Source: Pseudomonas quebecensis
Lineage (GTDB): Bacteria > Pseudomonadota > Gammaproteobacteria > Pseudomonadales > Pseudomonadaceae
Assembly (NCBI RefSeq): GCF_026410085.1
Contig: NZ_CP112866.1
Location: 2,480,001-2,544,000 of the forward strand
Length of the DNA stretch: 64,000 nt
Reading direction: 5' to 3'
Positions 34,516-44,248 of the stretch are shown piece by piece. Under the pieces are notes generated by a model. It was given only the letters and a program-made list of their open reading frames with translations. It was not told the DNA's origin and did not search any database. Both the position numbers and the translations under genes were made by a program. Every line of letters begins with the position of its first letter. Position 1 is the first letter of the stretch.

Positions 34516-36014
34516 TCTCCCTCTTCCTTCAACAAAGGCGAACCGGCGCCCATGTAGGTAGGAATGCCACGCAGGACGCCCTGGAAGTTGGCCAGCGGTT
34601 CACCGACGGTCATGCCCTGGTGACTGATGCGATACTCGCGAATGGTCGACTCATGGGTGCCCGTGCGTTTCTTGATGATGGAGATGGCGCGACGCACTTT
34701 GCCCTGTGCTTCGAAGTAACGCAGCAGGATCACGGTGTCGGCCAGGTAAGTAATGTCGACCGGCGCCTGCATGTCGCCAACGAGGCCATGTTGCGCGACG
34801 GTCATGAACGTCGCCGCGCCACGACGGTTGAGGTACAGCAACAGCTCGTGCATATGCAGGATCAGGGCGTTTTCTTCAGGCATCGCGGCCTGATAGCCGT
34901 TGATGCTGTCGATCACCACGGTCTTGATCCCGCGCTCATCCACGCAACGTCGCACGCGGTGGGAAAACTCACCAGGCGACAGCTCGGCGGCGTCCACCTG
35001 TTCGATCAGCAGGTTTCCGGTCGCTTGCAGCGCGACAAGGTCAATGCCCATATTGCGCATGCGTTCGAACAGCAGCCCCAGCTCTTCGTCGAAGATAAAC
35101 AGCGCGGCCTTTTCCCCACGCGCTACCGCGGCGGCGGCGAAGATCATCGAAATCAGCGATTTGCCGGTGCCCGCCGGACCCAGAATCAGGCTGCTGGAGC
35201 CGGTCTCGACACCGCCGCCCATCAACGCATCCAGTTCGTGGATGCCGCTGCTCAGGGTCTGGCGCACATAACCGCCACGATGCTCGGCCGCCACCAGGCG
35301 CGGGAACACATGAATGCCGTCGCCCATGATGGTGAAATCGTGGAACCCACCGCGGTATTTCTGGCCGCGGTACTTCACCACGCGCACGCGGCGGCGTTCG
35401 GCGCCATAGTTGGGGGTCAGTTCTTCCAGGCGGATCACGCCGTGGGCGACGCTGTGCACGGTCTTGTCCAGGGATTCGGTGGTCAGGTCGTCCAACAGCA
35501 GCACCGTGGCGTCATAGCGCACGAAGTAATGCTTGATGGCCAGGATTTGCCGGCGATAACGCAGCGAACTCTGGGCAAGCAGGCGGATCTCGGACAGGCT
35601 GTCGATCACCACGCGGGTTGGCTTGACACGCTCGACCACTTCGAAAATCTGCCGGGTCGCTTCACCCAGTTCCAGGTCCGAGGAGTACAGCAGGCTCTGC
35701 TGGTGCTCGGCGTTGAGCAGGCTCTCGGGCGGGGTCAATTCGAAGATATGGATATTGTCGTCCAGGTCCCAACCGTGGGACTTGGCACCCTGGCGCAGCT
35801 CACGCTCGGTTTCGGACAGGGTGATGTACAACGATGTTTCACCGTTTTTCGCGCCGGCCTGCAGAAAATGCAAGGCTACGGTGGTTTTGCCGGTCCCTGG
35901 CTCACCTTCGAGCAGAAACAAATGGCTGCGGGACAACCCACCGGAAAGAATGTCGTCGAGACCTTCAATGCCGATGGCTGCTTTTTCGGTTAACAACGCT
36001 TTAGATGTAGACAA
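34512..36014 (-). CDS. kaiC: KaiC-family double-domain ATPase
   Basis: A 500-residue RecA-like ATPase with two KaiC domains. Walker A motifs are GEPGTGKT (37-44) and GPAGTGKS (279-286); Walker B regions are VVIDSLSE and VVIDSINGY. In cyanobacterial KaiC the autophosphorylated pair is Ser431-Thr432; the matching place in ITYLADTVILLRYFE is Thr422-Tyr423. No kaiA or kaiB is seen nearby, so an oscillator is not implied. The gene is first in an overlapping pair with a hybrid kinase, which suggests that KaiC feeds ATP or redox state into that kinase. KaiC proteins of this type in other bacteria have been linked to stress adaptation; the role here is unproven. Confidence 0.93.
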   Translation of the reverse strand: MSTSKALLTEKAAIGIEGLDDILSGGLSRSHLFLLEGEPGTGKTTVALHFLQAGAKNGETSLYITLSETERELRQGAKSHGWDLDDNIHIFELTPPESLLNAEHQQSLLYSSDLELGEATRQIFEVVERVKPTRVVIDSLSEIRLLAQSSLRYRRQILAIKHYFVRYDATVLLLDDLTTESLDKTVHSVAHGVIRLEELTPNYGAERRRVRVVKYRGQKYRGGFHDFTIMGDGIHVFPRLVAAEHRGGYVRQTLSSGIHELDALMGGGVETGSSSLILGPAGTGKSLISMIFAAAAVARGEKAALFIFDEELGLLFERMRNMGIDLVALQATGNLLIEQVDAAELSPGEFSHRVRRCVDERGIKTVVIDSINGYQAAMPEENALILHMHELLLYLNRRGAATFMTVAQHGLVGDMQAPVDITYLADTVILLRYFEAQGKVRRAISIIKKRTGTHESTIREYRISHQGMTVGEPLANFQGVLRGIPTYMGAGSPLLKEEGE

Positions 36015-36160
36015 GAAGTGCCCTCAGGTCACATACGAGGAGATGTGCGCACCCGTTCGGGCGCGCCTTAAGCACTTGACCGTTGGCTGTTGCGGGGGTT
36101 CAACGTTTTGCGCGGGTTTGTGCGCGACTGCGGCTTTTTTTCCAACTTTTTGTATAAGCC

Positions 36161-37219
36161 TTACAGGCCTTGCTGCAGCGCCGGGTCATCCGGGTTCTGT
36201 TGTTCGAGCTGGGCCAGCAATACCTGCACGTTCTGCAACTGGCCGCTCTCTTTCCAGTAGTTGATCAGCAACACGCGCGCCTTGCGGTTGGCCGGGTGGC
36301 GCTGGACGATTTCTTCCAACTGGCGCTGGGCAGCTTCCAGTTCCTGCTGGGCGTGCAGAGTGGTGGCCAGGTCGTAGCGGTAATCCTGATTATCCGGTTC
36401 CAGCTCTACCGCTTTGGACAGGCCGAGCAACGCATACGTGCGCTCGCCATGGTGCAGCAGCCACAGGCCGAGGGCGTGCTGCAGGTAAGCCGACTCCGGA
36501 TGCGCCGCCAATTGCCGGGCCAACAGTTGCCGCGATTCGTCGGTCTTGCCCTGTTTGTCGAGCAACTCGATCTGCGCCACCACCGCCGGCAGATTGTCCG
36601 GCTGCAGGCGTGTGGCCTGTTCCAGCGCATTCTGCGCCTCGGGCAGCAGCGCGCTGTGGATGTACAGGCGCGCCAATTGAATCCAGCCTTCAGCGGTTTC
36701 GGGCTGGGCCTTAAGGTGTTTGACGTATTCGTCCAGCACCTGTTGCAGCGGGCCGAAATACAGGCCCAGGGCGTCGGGCGACAGGCCGAGCAGGGCATTG
36801 GCGGCGGCAAAACGAACGCGTTGCTCCGGGTCATCCAGCAGCGGACCGAGCAACAGGGTGCGCTGGCCGCTGGGCACCAGGCCGACGATGCTGTGGATCG
36901 CCGCCTCGCGCACCAGCGGTGCCTCGTGAGCCAGGTCCTTATCCGCCAGCTTCAGCGCCTGGGGGCTGGGGTAGTTGGGCAATTCGGCATGCAACGCGGC
37001 ACGGCGTTCCGGCGACAGGTCCGGGCGTGCGAGTTGCTGGTACAGCACGCGCGCTGCGCCGGGCTCGCCGTTATGCGCCTGTTTCAACGCTTTCGAATAG
37101 CCTTTGGCAATGGCAGGCGGCACAGCCACTTGGGGGGTGTGGGTGAAATACCCAATGATCAGTCCGATAAACAACAGGGCGCACAGGCCGACGAGGGCGT
37201 AACGGCGTGACTTTGACAT
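36161..37219 (-). CDS. Membrane-anchored HEAT/TPR repeat protein
   Basis: A 352-residue protein. Residues 7-25 are a membrane anchor (YALVGLCALLFIGLIIGYF). A HEAT-like part (about 60-150, with VREAAIHSIVGL and VRFAAANALLGL) is followed by about five TPR units. No heme-binding CxxCH motif is present, although similar HEAT/TPR architectures occur in multiheme proteins. The C-terminal half is paralogous to the short TPR protein at 15490-16050. The start at 37219 puts the anchor at the N-terminus; an in-frame codon 23 residues earlier adds nothing recognisable. Probably a scaffold on the periplasmic face. Confidence 0.8.
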   Translation of the reverse strand: MSKSRRYALVGLCALLFIGLIIGYFTHTPQVAVPPAIAKGYSKALKQAHNGEPGAARVLYQQLARPDLSPERRAALHAELPNYPSPQALKLADKDLAHEAPLVREAAIHSIVGLVPSGQRTLLLGPLLDDPEQRVRFAAANALLGLSPDALGLYFGPLQQVLDEYVKHLKAQPETAEGWIQLARLYIHSALLPEAQNALEQATRLQPDNLPAVVAQIELLDKQGKTDESRQLLARQLAAHPESAYLQHALGLWLLHHGERTYALLGLSKAVELEPDNQDYRYDLATTLHAQQELEAAQRQLEEIVQRHPANRKARVLLINYWKESGQLQNVQVLLAQLEQQNPDDPALQQGL

Positions 37220-37295
37220 GCAGGCGTCCGAAAGCGTGGGCAGCTCGTTTAAAGCCGCAAGCTTCGACCAGACCACGGCAGGTGTCAAACCCGCA

Positions 37296-38189
37296 TCAGG
37301 TGAGCACGTATTCCACCGGCTCCAAGGCCGGCGGCAGCTGCGTCACACCGAGGGCGGCCAGCACCTCGCGCTCCAGGGTGCGCAGGATCGCGTTGCAGGG
37401 CAGATCGTTCTCGTCAAAGCCAAACGGGTCTTCCAGGTCATCGCCGATTTCGTCGAGGCCGAAAAAGGTGTAGCTGACAATGGCGGTGAATACCGGCGTC
37501 AGCCAGCCGAGGGGTTCGGCCATGGCGAAGGGCAGCAGGATGCAGAACAGGTAGATGGTGCGGTGCAGCAGCAGCGTGTAAGGGAAGGGCAGCGGCGTGT
37601 GCTTGATCCGCTCACACGCGGCCTGCACCTGGCTCAGGCTGACCAGGCGAGTTTCCCACTGGGTGTAGCGCCATTCGCTGATTGCGCCGCGCCCGGCCAG
37701 TTCGCTGAAGCGCGCGCCCACCTGCTGCAGCACTTGATCGGGCAGGTTCGGGTGGTCGGCCTGCGCCTGCGTCCACGGTTGTATGGCCGAGGCTTCGTCT
37801 TCATGGCGCAGACGCGCGATCAAGCCGTGGGCGAAGCCACACACAGCGCGCAACACGTGCGCTCGCTCGGACGTATCGGTCAGCACCTGGGTTTGCCGAA
37901 TCAGCGAGCGCACTTCGATCACCATCTGACCCAGTTGCTTGCGGCCTTCCCACCAGCGGTCGTAGCAGGCGTTGTTGCGAAAACTCATGAAGATCGACAG
38001 CGACAGCCCGAGCAAGGTGAAGGGGGTGGCATTGACCTTGGAGAAGTACGCCGGGTGCAGGGTTTCCACCAGCACGATCACCGACGCGAGCAACGTCACC
38101 AGCAGGCTGCGCAAGGCAATGCGCTTGGCAATCGACCCCTTGAGGGAAAACAGGATACCCAGCAGGTTGGGCTTGGGACGCACGATCAT
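37296..38189 (-). CDS. Bestrophin-like (YneE/UPF0187) membrane protein
   Basis: A 297-residue integral membrane protein of the bacterial bestrophin-related family, pentameric ion channels in the solved cases. Signatures are SIFMSFRNNACYDRWWEGRKQLG (about 65-87) and the acidic GLDEIGDDLEDPFGF segment near residue 245. E. coli YneE begins MIVRP, as this does at 38189, so that start was taken; an in-frame TTG at 38252 would add 21 residues not found in that relative. It lies 76 bases upstream of the TPR gene on the same strand. Confidence 0.86.
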   Translation of the reverse strand: MIVRPKPNLLGILFSLKGSIAKRIALRSLLVTLLASVIVLVETLHPAYFSKVNATPFTLLGLSLSIFMSFRNNACYDRWWEGRKQLGQMVIEVRSLIRQTQVLTDTSERAHVLRAVCGFAHGLIARLRHEDEASAIQPWTQAQADHPNLPDQVLQQVGARFSELAGRGAISEWRYTQWETRLVSLSQVQAACERIKHTPLPFPYTLLLHRTIYLFCILLPFAMAEPLGWLTPVFTAIVSYTFFGLDEIGDDLEDPFGFDENDLPCNAILRTLEREVLAALGVTQLPPALEPVEYVLT

Positions 38190-38430
38190 CGGGCGGGAGC
38201 TTCTCAGGTGGCGCAGCTCGTCAGGGTAGAAGCTGACGGGCAGGGCGTCCAATCGCTTGGGCCGACCGCTTCATCGGCGCGGTCTATGATCAAACGCGGC
38301 ATTGGCCAAAACAGTCAGCCATGTTGAAAGCTTTGACCATTGCTGGTGAAGCGCGCTGGAGCGACTATTTCCGCGGTGCTTGTCGTAAAAAAACGTCCTG
38401 AAAATAAAAACGACCGAAGGATTCCAAGCG

Positions 38431-40080
38431 ATGCGTGACTATTTGGCCGCCACCACCGAATTTGATTATCCGCACACCGTCGAGGCCACTCTGGCCGGCA
38501 GCCTGCAGGGCCTGAACGCCTGCGTCGAATGCTGCGACCGTTACGCGTTGCCGGGGCGCATCGCGCTGTTCTGGGAGGGCAAGGACGGGCGCAGCGCCAC
38601 CGTCACTTTTACCGACCTGCAGGACCAGGCGGCACGCTTCGCCAATTTCCTCCTCGCCCAAGGTGTGAAGCGCGGCGACAAGGTCGCCGGACTGCTGCCA
38701 CGCACGGCGGAGTTGCTGGTGGTGGTGCTGGCCACCTGGCGCATCGGCGCGGTGTACCAGCCGCTGTTCACCGCGTTCGGCCCCAAGGCCATTGAACACC
38801 GTTTGAACAGCTCCGGCGCGGCGCTGGTGGTCACCGACGCGGTTAACCGGCCCAAGCTCGCCGAGGTGCAGGGTTGCCCACTTATCGTCACGGTCGCCGG
38901 CCCCAAGGGCGAAGGCATCGTGCGCGGCGACTTCAGTTTCTGGGCCGAGCTCCCCACGTATTCCAACCTCTGCGAGCCGGTGCTGCTGAGCGCGGAGGAA
39001 CCGTTCCTGCTGATGTTTACCTCGGGCACCACCGGCCCGTCCAAAGCACTGTCGGTGCCGCTCAAGGCGATTGTCGCATTCCAGAGCTACACCCGCGACG
39101 CCGTCGACCTGCGGCCCGAAGACGCGTTCTGGAACGTCGCCGATCCGGGCTGGGCCTACGGCATCTATTTCGGCGTGACCGGGCCGCTGTCCATGGGCCA
39201 CCCGATTACCTTCTACGACGGCCCGTTCACCCTGGAGAGTACCTGCCGGGTGATCAACAAATACGGGATCACCAACCTCACCGGTTCTCCCACCGCCTAC
39301 CGTTTGCTGATTGCCGGCGGCGAGCAGTTCGCCCGTTCGATCAAGGGCAAACTGCGCATTGTCAGCAGTGCCGGCGAGCCGCTGAACCCGGAGGTGATCC
39401 GCTGGTTCGCCGACAACCTCGGCGTGACCATCCACGACCACTATGGCCAGACCGAGTTGGGCATGGTGCTGTGCAATCACCATGGCCTGGCTCATCCGGT
39501 GCACGTCGGCTCCGCCGGGTTCGCGTCGCCGGGGCACCGTATCGTGGTGCTGGACGAGGCGTACCAGGAATTACCCGCCGGCCAGCCCGGCATCCTGGCC
39601 ATCGACCGCGAGCAGTCGCCGATGTGCTGGTTTGCCGGCTACGAAGGCGTCAAGACCAAGGCCTTTGTCGGCAAGTACTACCTCAGCGGCGACACCGTGG
39701 AGCTGAACCCGGACGGCAGCATCAGTTTTGTCGGACGCAGTGACGACGTGATTACCACTTCCGGTTATCGCGTGGGCCCGTTCGACGTGGAAAGTGCACT
39801 GGTCGAGCACCCGGCGGTGATCGAGGCGGCGGTGGTCGGCAAACCCGACCCGGAGCGCACCGAGTTGGTCAAAGCGTTCGTGGTGATCAACGAGCAATAC
39901 CGCGCCACGCCGGAACTGGCCGAAGAACTGCGCCTGCATGTGCGCCAGCGCCTGGCCGCGCATGCCTATCCACGGGAAATCGAATTCGTCAGTGACTTGC
40001 CCAAGACCCCCAGCGGCAAGTTGCAACGTTTTATCTTGCGTAATCAGGAAATCGCCAAAGCTCAAGCAGCGGTGGCGTGA
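38431..40080 (+). CDS. fadDx: Acyl-CoA synthetase (AMP-binding)
   Basis: A 549-residue acyl-CoA ligase that activates a carboxylic acid with ATP and CoA. Motifs: the P-loop LLMFTSGTTGPSKAL (about 195-209), HDHYGQTELG, YYLSGDTVELNPDGSISFVGRSDDVITTSGYRVGPFDVE (the hinge and A8 motif) and the catalytic lysine in KTPSGKLQRF. It most resembles medium/short-chain synthetases. It is first of five + strand genes that together form a complete beta-oxidation turn; the order matches the P. putida locus PP_2213-PP_2217, recalled from memory. AAGGA lies 9 bases before the start. Confidence 0.9.
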   Translation: MRDYLAATTEFDYPHTVEATLAGSLQGLNACVECCDRYALPGRIALFWEGKDGRSATVTFTDLQDQAARFANFLLAQGVKRGDKVAGLLPRTAELLVVVLATWRIGAVYQPLFTAFGPKAIEHRLNSSGAALVVTDAVNRPKLAEVQGCPLIVTVAGPKGEGIVRGDFSFWAELPTYSNLCEPVLLSAEEPFLLMFTSGTTGPSKALSVPLKAIVAFQSYTRDAVDLRPEDAFWNVADPGWAYGIYFGVTGPLSMGHPITFYDGPFTLESTCRVINKYGITNLTGSPTAYRLLIAGGEQFARSIKGKLRIVSSAGEPLNPEVIRWFADNLGVTIHDHYGQTELGMVLCNHHGLAHPVHVGSAGFASPGHRIVVLDEAYQELPAGQPGILAIDREQSPMCWFAGYEGVKTKAFVGKYYLSGDTVELNPDGSISFVGRSDDVITTSGYRVGPFDVESALVEHPAVIEAAVVGKPDPERTELVKAFVVINEQYRATPELAEELRLHVRQRLAAHAYPREIEFVSDLPKTPSGKLQRFILRNQEIAKAQAAVA

Positions 40081-40101
40081 TCCCTTTTTAAGGACACAAC
40101 G

Positions 40102-40869
40102 ATGCAGATTGAAAACAAGGTATTCCTGGTCAGCGGCGGCGCTTCGGGCCTCGGCGCGGCCACCGCCGACATGTTGGTCGGTGCCGGCGCCAAGGTGATG
40201 CTGGTGGATTTGAACGCCGACGCCGTGGCGGCCAAGGCCCGGCACTTGGGCGACAACGCCCGCAGCACGGTCGCCGATATCAGCCAGGAAGCGGCGGCTG
40301 AAGCGGCGGTGCAGGCCACGGTGGCGGCGTTTGGCGGACTGCACGGGCTGGTCAATTGCGCCGGTGTGGTGCGTGGCGAGAAGATCCTCGGCAAGAACGG
40401 CCCTCATGGGCTGGCGAGTTTTGCGCAGGTCATCAACGTCAACCTGATCGGCAGCTTCAACCTGCTGCGCCTGGCGGCGGCGGCCATCGCTGAAACCGAG
40501 GCCAATGCCGAGGGCGAGCGCGGCGTGATCATTAATACCGCGTCGGTCGCCGCATTCGACGGGCAGATCGGCCAGGCTGCATACGCGGCGTCCAAAGGCG
40601 CGATTGCCAGCCTCACCTTGCCCGCCGCCCGAGAACTGGCACGCTTTGGCATCCGTGTGATGACCATCGCCCCCGGCATCTTCGAGACCCCTATGATGGC
40701 CGGCATGCCCCCCGAAGTACGCGACTCCCTGGCCGCCGGCGTGCCATTCCCGCCGCGCCTGGGCAAACCCGCCGAATACGCCGCGCTGGTGCGGCACATC
40801 ATTGAAAACAGCATGCTCAATGGCGAGGTGATCCGTCTCGACGGCGCCTTGCGCATGGCGGCCAAGTAA
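40102..40869 (+). CDS. fadB2x: Type II 3-hydroxyacyl-CoA dehydrogenase (SDR)
   Basis: A 255-residue SDR that oxidises 3-hydroxyacyl-CoA with NAD, related to the human HSD17B10 enzyme which acts on 2-methyl-3-hydroxybutyryl-CoA in isoleucine breakdown. Motifs: [42 protein letters not shown] with the catalytic Tyr and Lys, and [13 protein letters not shown]. The last motif and the gene order separate it from general SDRs. It sits 21 bases after the synthetase gene and 12 before the thiolase. Confidence 0.92.
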   Translation: MQIENKVFLVSGGASGLGAATADMLVGAGAKVMLVDLNADAVAAKARHLGDNARSTVADISQEAAAEAAVQATVAAFGGLHGLVNCAGVVRGEKILGKNGPHGLASFAQVINVNLIGSFNLLRLAAAAIAETEANAEGERGVIINTASVAAFDGQIGQAAYAASKGAIASLTLPAARELARFGIRVMTIAPGIFETPMMAGMPPEVRDSLAAGVPFPPRLGKPAEYAALVRHIIENSMLNGEVIRLDGALRMAAK

Positions 40870-40881
40870 GGAGGACAACCG

Positions 40882-42066
40882 ATGAACGATCCGATTGTGA
40901 TTGTCAGCGCCGCACGTACGCCCATGGGCGGGTTTCAGGGCGACCTCAAGGGCCTGACCGCGCCGCAGCTGGGCTCTGCGGCGATTCGCGCAGTGGTCGA
41001 GCGCGCCGGCATCGCCACCGATGCCGTGGATGAAGTGCTGTTCGGTTGCGTGCTGCCCGCCGGCCTCGGTCAGGCGCCGGCGCGCCAGGCGGCACTGGGC
41101 GCCGGGCTGGACAAGGGCACTCGCTGCACCACCCTCAACAAGATGTGCGGCTCGGGCATGGAGGCGACCATCCTAGCCCACGACTCGCTGGCGGCCGGCA
41201 GCGTCGACGTGGTGATCGCGGGGGGCATGGAGAGCATGTCCAACGCGCCGTATCTGCTGGACCGCGCCCGCAGCGGTTACCGCATGGGCCATGGCCGTGT
41301 GCTCGACCATATGTTCCTCGACGGCCTGGAGGATGCCTACGACAAAGGCCGCCTGATGGGCACCTTCGCCGAAGAGTGCGCCCTGCATAACGGCTTTACC
41401 CGTGAAGCCCAGGACGCCTTCGCCATCGCGTCCCTGGGCCGCGCCCAGGAGGCGATCAGCCACGGGCACTTTGCCGCCGAGATCGTGCCGGTCCAGGTCA
41501 CGGTGGGCAAGGAACAGAAAACCATCCTGCACGACGAGCAACCGCCGAAGGCCAAATTGGACAAGATCGCCCAGTTGAAACCGGCGTTCCGCGAAGGCGG
41601 CACGGTGACGGCGGCCAACTCCAGCTCGATCTCCGACGGCGCGGCGGCGTTAATGCTGATGCGCGAGTCCGAGGCGCTCAAGCGTGGCCTCAAGCCGTTG
41701 GCGGTGATCCACGGGCACGCGGCCTTTGCCGATGAGCCTGGGTTGTTCCCGGTGGCGCCGGTGGGGGCGATTCGCAAGCTGATGAGCAAGACTGGCTGGA
41801 CTCTGGACGAAGTCGATCTGTTTGAAATCAACGAAGCCTTTGCCGTGGTGACCCTGGTGACCATGAGCAAGCTGCAGATTGCGCATGCCAAGGTCAATAT
41901 CCACGGTGGTGCCTGCGCGTTGGGGCACCCGATCGGCGCGTCCGGCGCGCGCATCCTCGTGACCCTGCTCGCAGCCCTGCGCCAAAAAGGCCTCAAGCGC
42001 GGCGTGGCCGCTATCTGCATCGGCGGTGGCGAAGCCACGGCCATGGCCGTCGAATGCCTGTATTAA
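40882..42066 (+). CDS. fadAx: Acetyl-CoA C-acyltransferase (thiolase)
   Basis: A 394-residue thiolase that cleaves 3-ketoacyl-CoA with CoA. The nucleophilic Cys is in [12 protein letters not shown] (about residue 90), the His in [14 protein letters not shown] and the second Cys in [16 protein letters not shown]. The length is normal. It is the third gene of the catabolic operon, with AGGAGG before the start. With the type II dehydrogenase it would act on 2-methylacetoacetyl-CoA or acetoacetyl-CoA. Confidence 0.95.
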   Translation: MNDPIVIVSAARTPMGGFQGDLKGLTAPQLGSAAIRAVVERAGIATDAVDEVLFGCVLPAGLGQAPARQAALGAGLDKGTRCTTLNKMCGSGMEATILAHDSLAAGSVDVVIAGGMESMSNAPYLLDRARSGYRMGHGRVLDHMFLDGLEDAYDKGRLMGTFAEECALHNGFTREAQDAFAIASLGRAQEAISHGHFAAEIVPVQVTVGKEQKTILHDEQPPKAKLDKIAQLKPAFREGGTVTAANSSSISDGAAALMLMRESEALKRGLKPLAVIHGHAAFADEPGLFPVAPVGAIRKLMSKTGWTLDEVDLFEINEAFAVVTLVTMSKLQIAHAKVNIHGGACALGHPIGASGARILVTLLAALRQKGLKRGVAAICIGGGEATAMAVECLY

Positions 42067-42078
42067 GGACTCTGCACC

Positions 42079-43206
42079 ATGCTGCCCAATGACGAACACC
42101 TGCAAATCAGCGATGCGGCCCGGCAATTTGCCCAGGAACGCCTCAAACCCTTCGCCGCCGAGTGGGACCGCGAGCACCGCTTTCCCAAAGAAGCCATCGG
42201 CGAGATGGCCGAGTTGGGCTTTTTCGGCATGCTGGTGCCGGAACAGTGGGGCGGTTGCGACACCGGTTACCTGGCCTACGCCATGGCCCTGGAAGAAATC
42301 GCCGCCGGTGACGGCGCCTGTTCCACCATCATGAGCGTGCATAACTCGGTGGGCTGCGTGCCGATCCTCAAGTTCGGCAACGATCAGCAAAAGGCCCGGT
42401 TCCTCGCGCCTCTGGCCAGCGGCGCCATGCTCGGCGCGTTCGCCCTGACCGAACCCCAGGCCGGCTCGGATGCCAGCAGCCTGAAAACCCGCGCGCGCCT
42501 GGAGGGCGATCACTACGTGCTCAATGGCTGCAAACAGTTCATCACCTCCGGGCAGAACGCCGGGGTGGTGATTGTGTTTGCCGTAACCGACCCGGCGGCG
42601 GGCAAGCGTGGCATCAGCGCGTTTATCGTGCCGACGGACTCACCGGGCTACAGCGTGGCGCGAGTCGAGGACAAGCTCGGCCAGCATGCTTCCGACACCT
42701 GCCAGATTCTGTTCGAAGACCTGAAGGTGCCGCTGGCCAATCGCCTGGGGGAGGAGGGCGAGGGCTATAAAATCGCCCTGGCCAATCTTGAAGGCGGCCG
42801 CGTAGGTATCGCCGCACAAGCGGTGGGCATGGCCCGCGCTGCGTTTGAGGCGGCCCGCGACTATGCCCGCGAGCGCGAAAGCTTCGGCAAGGCGCTGATC
42901 GAGCATCAGGCCGTAGCGTTTCGCCTGGCGGACATGGCCACGCAGATCGCGGTGGCGCGGCAGATGGTGCATTACGCCGCCGCCCTGCGTGACAGCGGCA
43001 AGCCGGCGCTGGTGGAGGCCTCGATGGCCAAGCTGTTCGCCTCGGAAATGGCTGAGAAAGTCTGTTCGGCCGCCTTGCAAACCCTCGGCGGTTACGGTTA
43101 CCTGAGCGACTTTCCCCTGGAGCGCATCTATCGCGATGTGCGGGTCTGCCAGATTTACGAAGGCACCAGCGATATTCAACGCATGGTCATCTCACGCAAT
43201 CTTTAA
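42079..43206 (+). CDS. Acyl-CoA dehydrogenase, short/branched chain
   Basis: A 375-residue FAD flavoprotein that introduces the alpha-beta double bond. Motifs: [34 protein letters not shown] (flavin contact), the FxxA-type middle region and [18 protein letters not shown] with the catalytic Glu. Short/branched-chain acyl-CoA or isobutyryl-CoA is the likely substrate by context. It is the fourth gene of the operon. A second, distinct enzyme of the same family lies at 44249-45400. Confidence 0.93.
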   Translation: MLPNDEHLQISDAARQFAQERLKPFAAEWDREHRFPKEAIGEMAELGFFGMLVPEQWGGCDTGYLAYAMALEEIAAGDGACSTIMSVHNSVGCVPILKFGNDQQKARFLAPLASGAMLGAFALTEPQAGSDASSLKTRARLEGDHYVLNGCKQFITSGQNAGVVIVFAVTDPAAGKRGISAFIVPTDSPGYSVARVEDKLGQHASDTCQILFEDLKVPLANRLGEEGEGYKIALANLEGGRVGIAAQAVGMARAAFEAARDYARERESFGKALIEHQAVAFRLADMATQIAVARQMVHYAAALRDSGKPALVEASMAKLFASEMAEKVCSAALQTLGGYGYLSDFPLERIYRDVRVCQIYEGTSDIQRMVISRNL

Positions 43207-43217
43207 GGAGCCGATAC

Positions 43218-43991
43218 ATGAGTTACGAGACTATTTTGCTTGAGGTTCAAGGCCGGGTCGGTTTGATCACCCTGAACCGCCCGCAGGCGCTGAACGCGCT
43301 GAACGCACAGTTGGTAAGCGAGTTGAACCAGGCCCTGGATGGCCTGGAAGCCAATCCGGAAATCGGCTGCATCGTGCTGACCGGTTCGAAAAAGGCCTTC
43401 GCCGCCGGCGCCGATATCAAGGAAATGGCCGAGCTGACCTACCCGCAGATTTATATGGACGACCTGTTCAGCGACAGCGACCGCGTGGCCAACCGCCGCA
43501 AGCCGATCATCGCCGCCGTTAACGGCTTTGCCCTGGGTGGTGGCTGTGAGCTGGCGTTGATGTGCGACTTTATCCTGGCCGGCGACGGTGCCAAGTTCGG
43601 CCAGCCGGAAATCAATCTGGGAGTGCTGCCGGGCATGGGTGGTACTCAACGCCTGACCCGCGCGGTGGGCAAGGCCAAGGCCATGGAAATGTGCCTGACC
43701 GGGCGTTTTATCGATGCAGTGGAGGCCGAGCGCTGTGGCATCGTCGCACGTATCGTGCCGGCCGACGATTTGCTGGATGAGGCCTTGAAAGTCGCGACGC
43801 TGATTGCGGGCAAATCGGTGCCGATCAGCATGATGGTCAAGGAAAGCGTGAACCGTGCATTCGAAGTGAGCCTGTCCGAAGGCGTGCGCTTTGAGCGACG
43901 GGTATTCCATGCGGCCTTCGCGACGCAGGATCAGAAGGAAGGCATGGCGGCATTTGTGGCCAAACGCGCGCCGCAATTCAAGGACCAGTAA
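43218..43991 (+). CDS. fadB1x: Enoyl-CoA hydratase
   Basis: A 257-residue crotonase-fold enzyme adding water to enoyl-CoA. The oxyanion-hole segment [31 protein letters not shown] and the catalytic Glu region [19 protein letters not shown] are intact. It is the last of the five + strand genes, which complete activation, dehydrogenation, hydration, oxidation and thiolysis. AAGGAG lies close before the start. The nested REP palindrome begins three bases after its stop. Confidence 0.94.
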   Translation: MSYETILLEVQGRVGLITLNRPQALNALNAQLVSELNQALDGLEANPEIGCIVLTGSKKAFAAGADIKEMAELTYPQIYMDDLFSDSDRVANRRKPIIAAVNGFALGGGCELALMCDFILAGDGAKFGQPEINLGVLPGMGGTQRLTRAVGKAKAMEMCLTGRFIDAVEAERCGIVARIVPADDLLDEALKVATLIAGKSVPISMMVKESVNRAFEVSLSEGVRFERRVFHAAFATQDQKEGMAAFVAKRAPQFKDQ

Positions 43992-43994
43992 AAA

Positions 43995-44240
43995 TGTGGG
44001 AGGGGGCTTGCCCCAATGCCGGTCAGTTAAGAGACGGAACGGGCAACCAGTAACCTGTGGCGAGCGGGCTTGTCCCGCGTTGGGCTGCGAAGCAGCCCCA
44101 AAACATAGTCTCGGAGCTGCCTGGCATACTGCGACGCTCCTATTGGGGCTGCTGCGCAGCCCAACGCGGGGCAAGCCCGCTCGCCACAGTTACAGTGTTC
44201 CTCCTTAACTGACTGGCATTGGGGCTTGCCCCCTCCCACA
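43995..44240. repeat. Nested REP palindrome (two REP families, REPIN-like)
   Basis: A 246-base imperfect palindrome fills the gap between convergent catabolic operons. The outer arms (43995-44031 and 44204-44240) carry TGTGGGAGGGGGCTTGCCCC and match over 37 bases with three differences. The inner arms (44056-44100 and 44144-44188) carry TGTGGCGAGCGGGCTTG and match over 45 bases with two differences. Each arm is itself a small hairpin. The words are those of two REP families of P. fluorescens. No transposase is nearby; such elements are moved in trans by REP-associated transposases. Confidence 0.92.
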
Positions 44241-44248
44241 TGGCGTAT

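Noticed and set aside
39571..40878. A 435-codon open frame on the minus strand
   Set aside because: Antisense to the acyl-CoA synthetase end and the SDR gene; His/Gln-rich with no family features.
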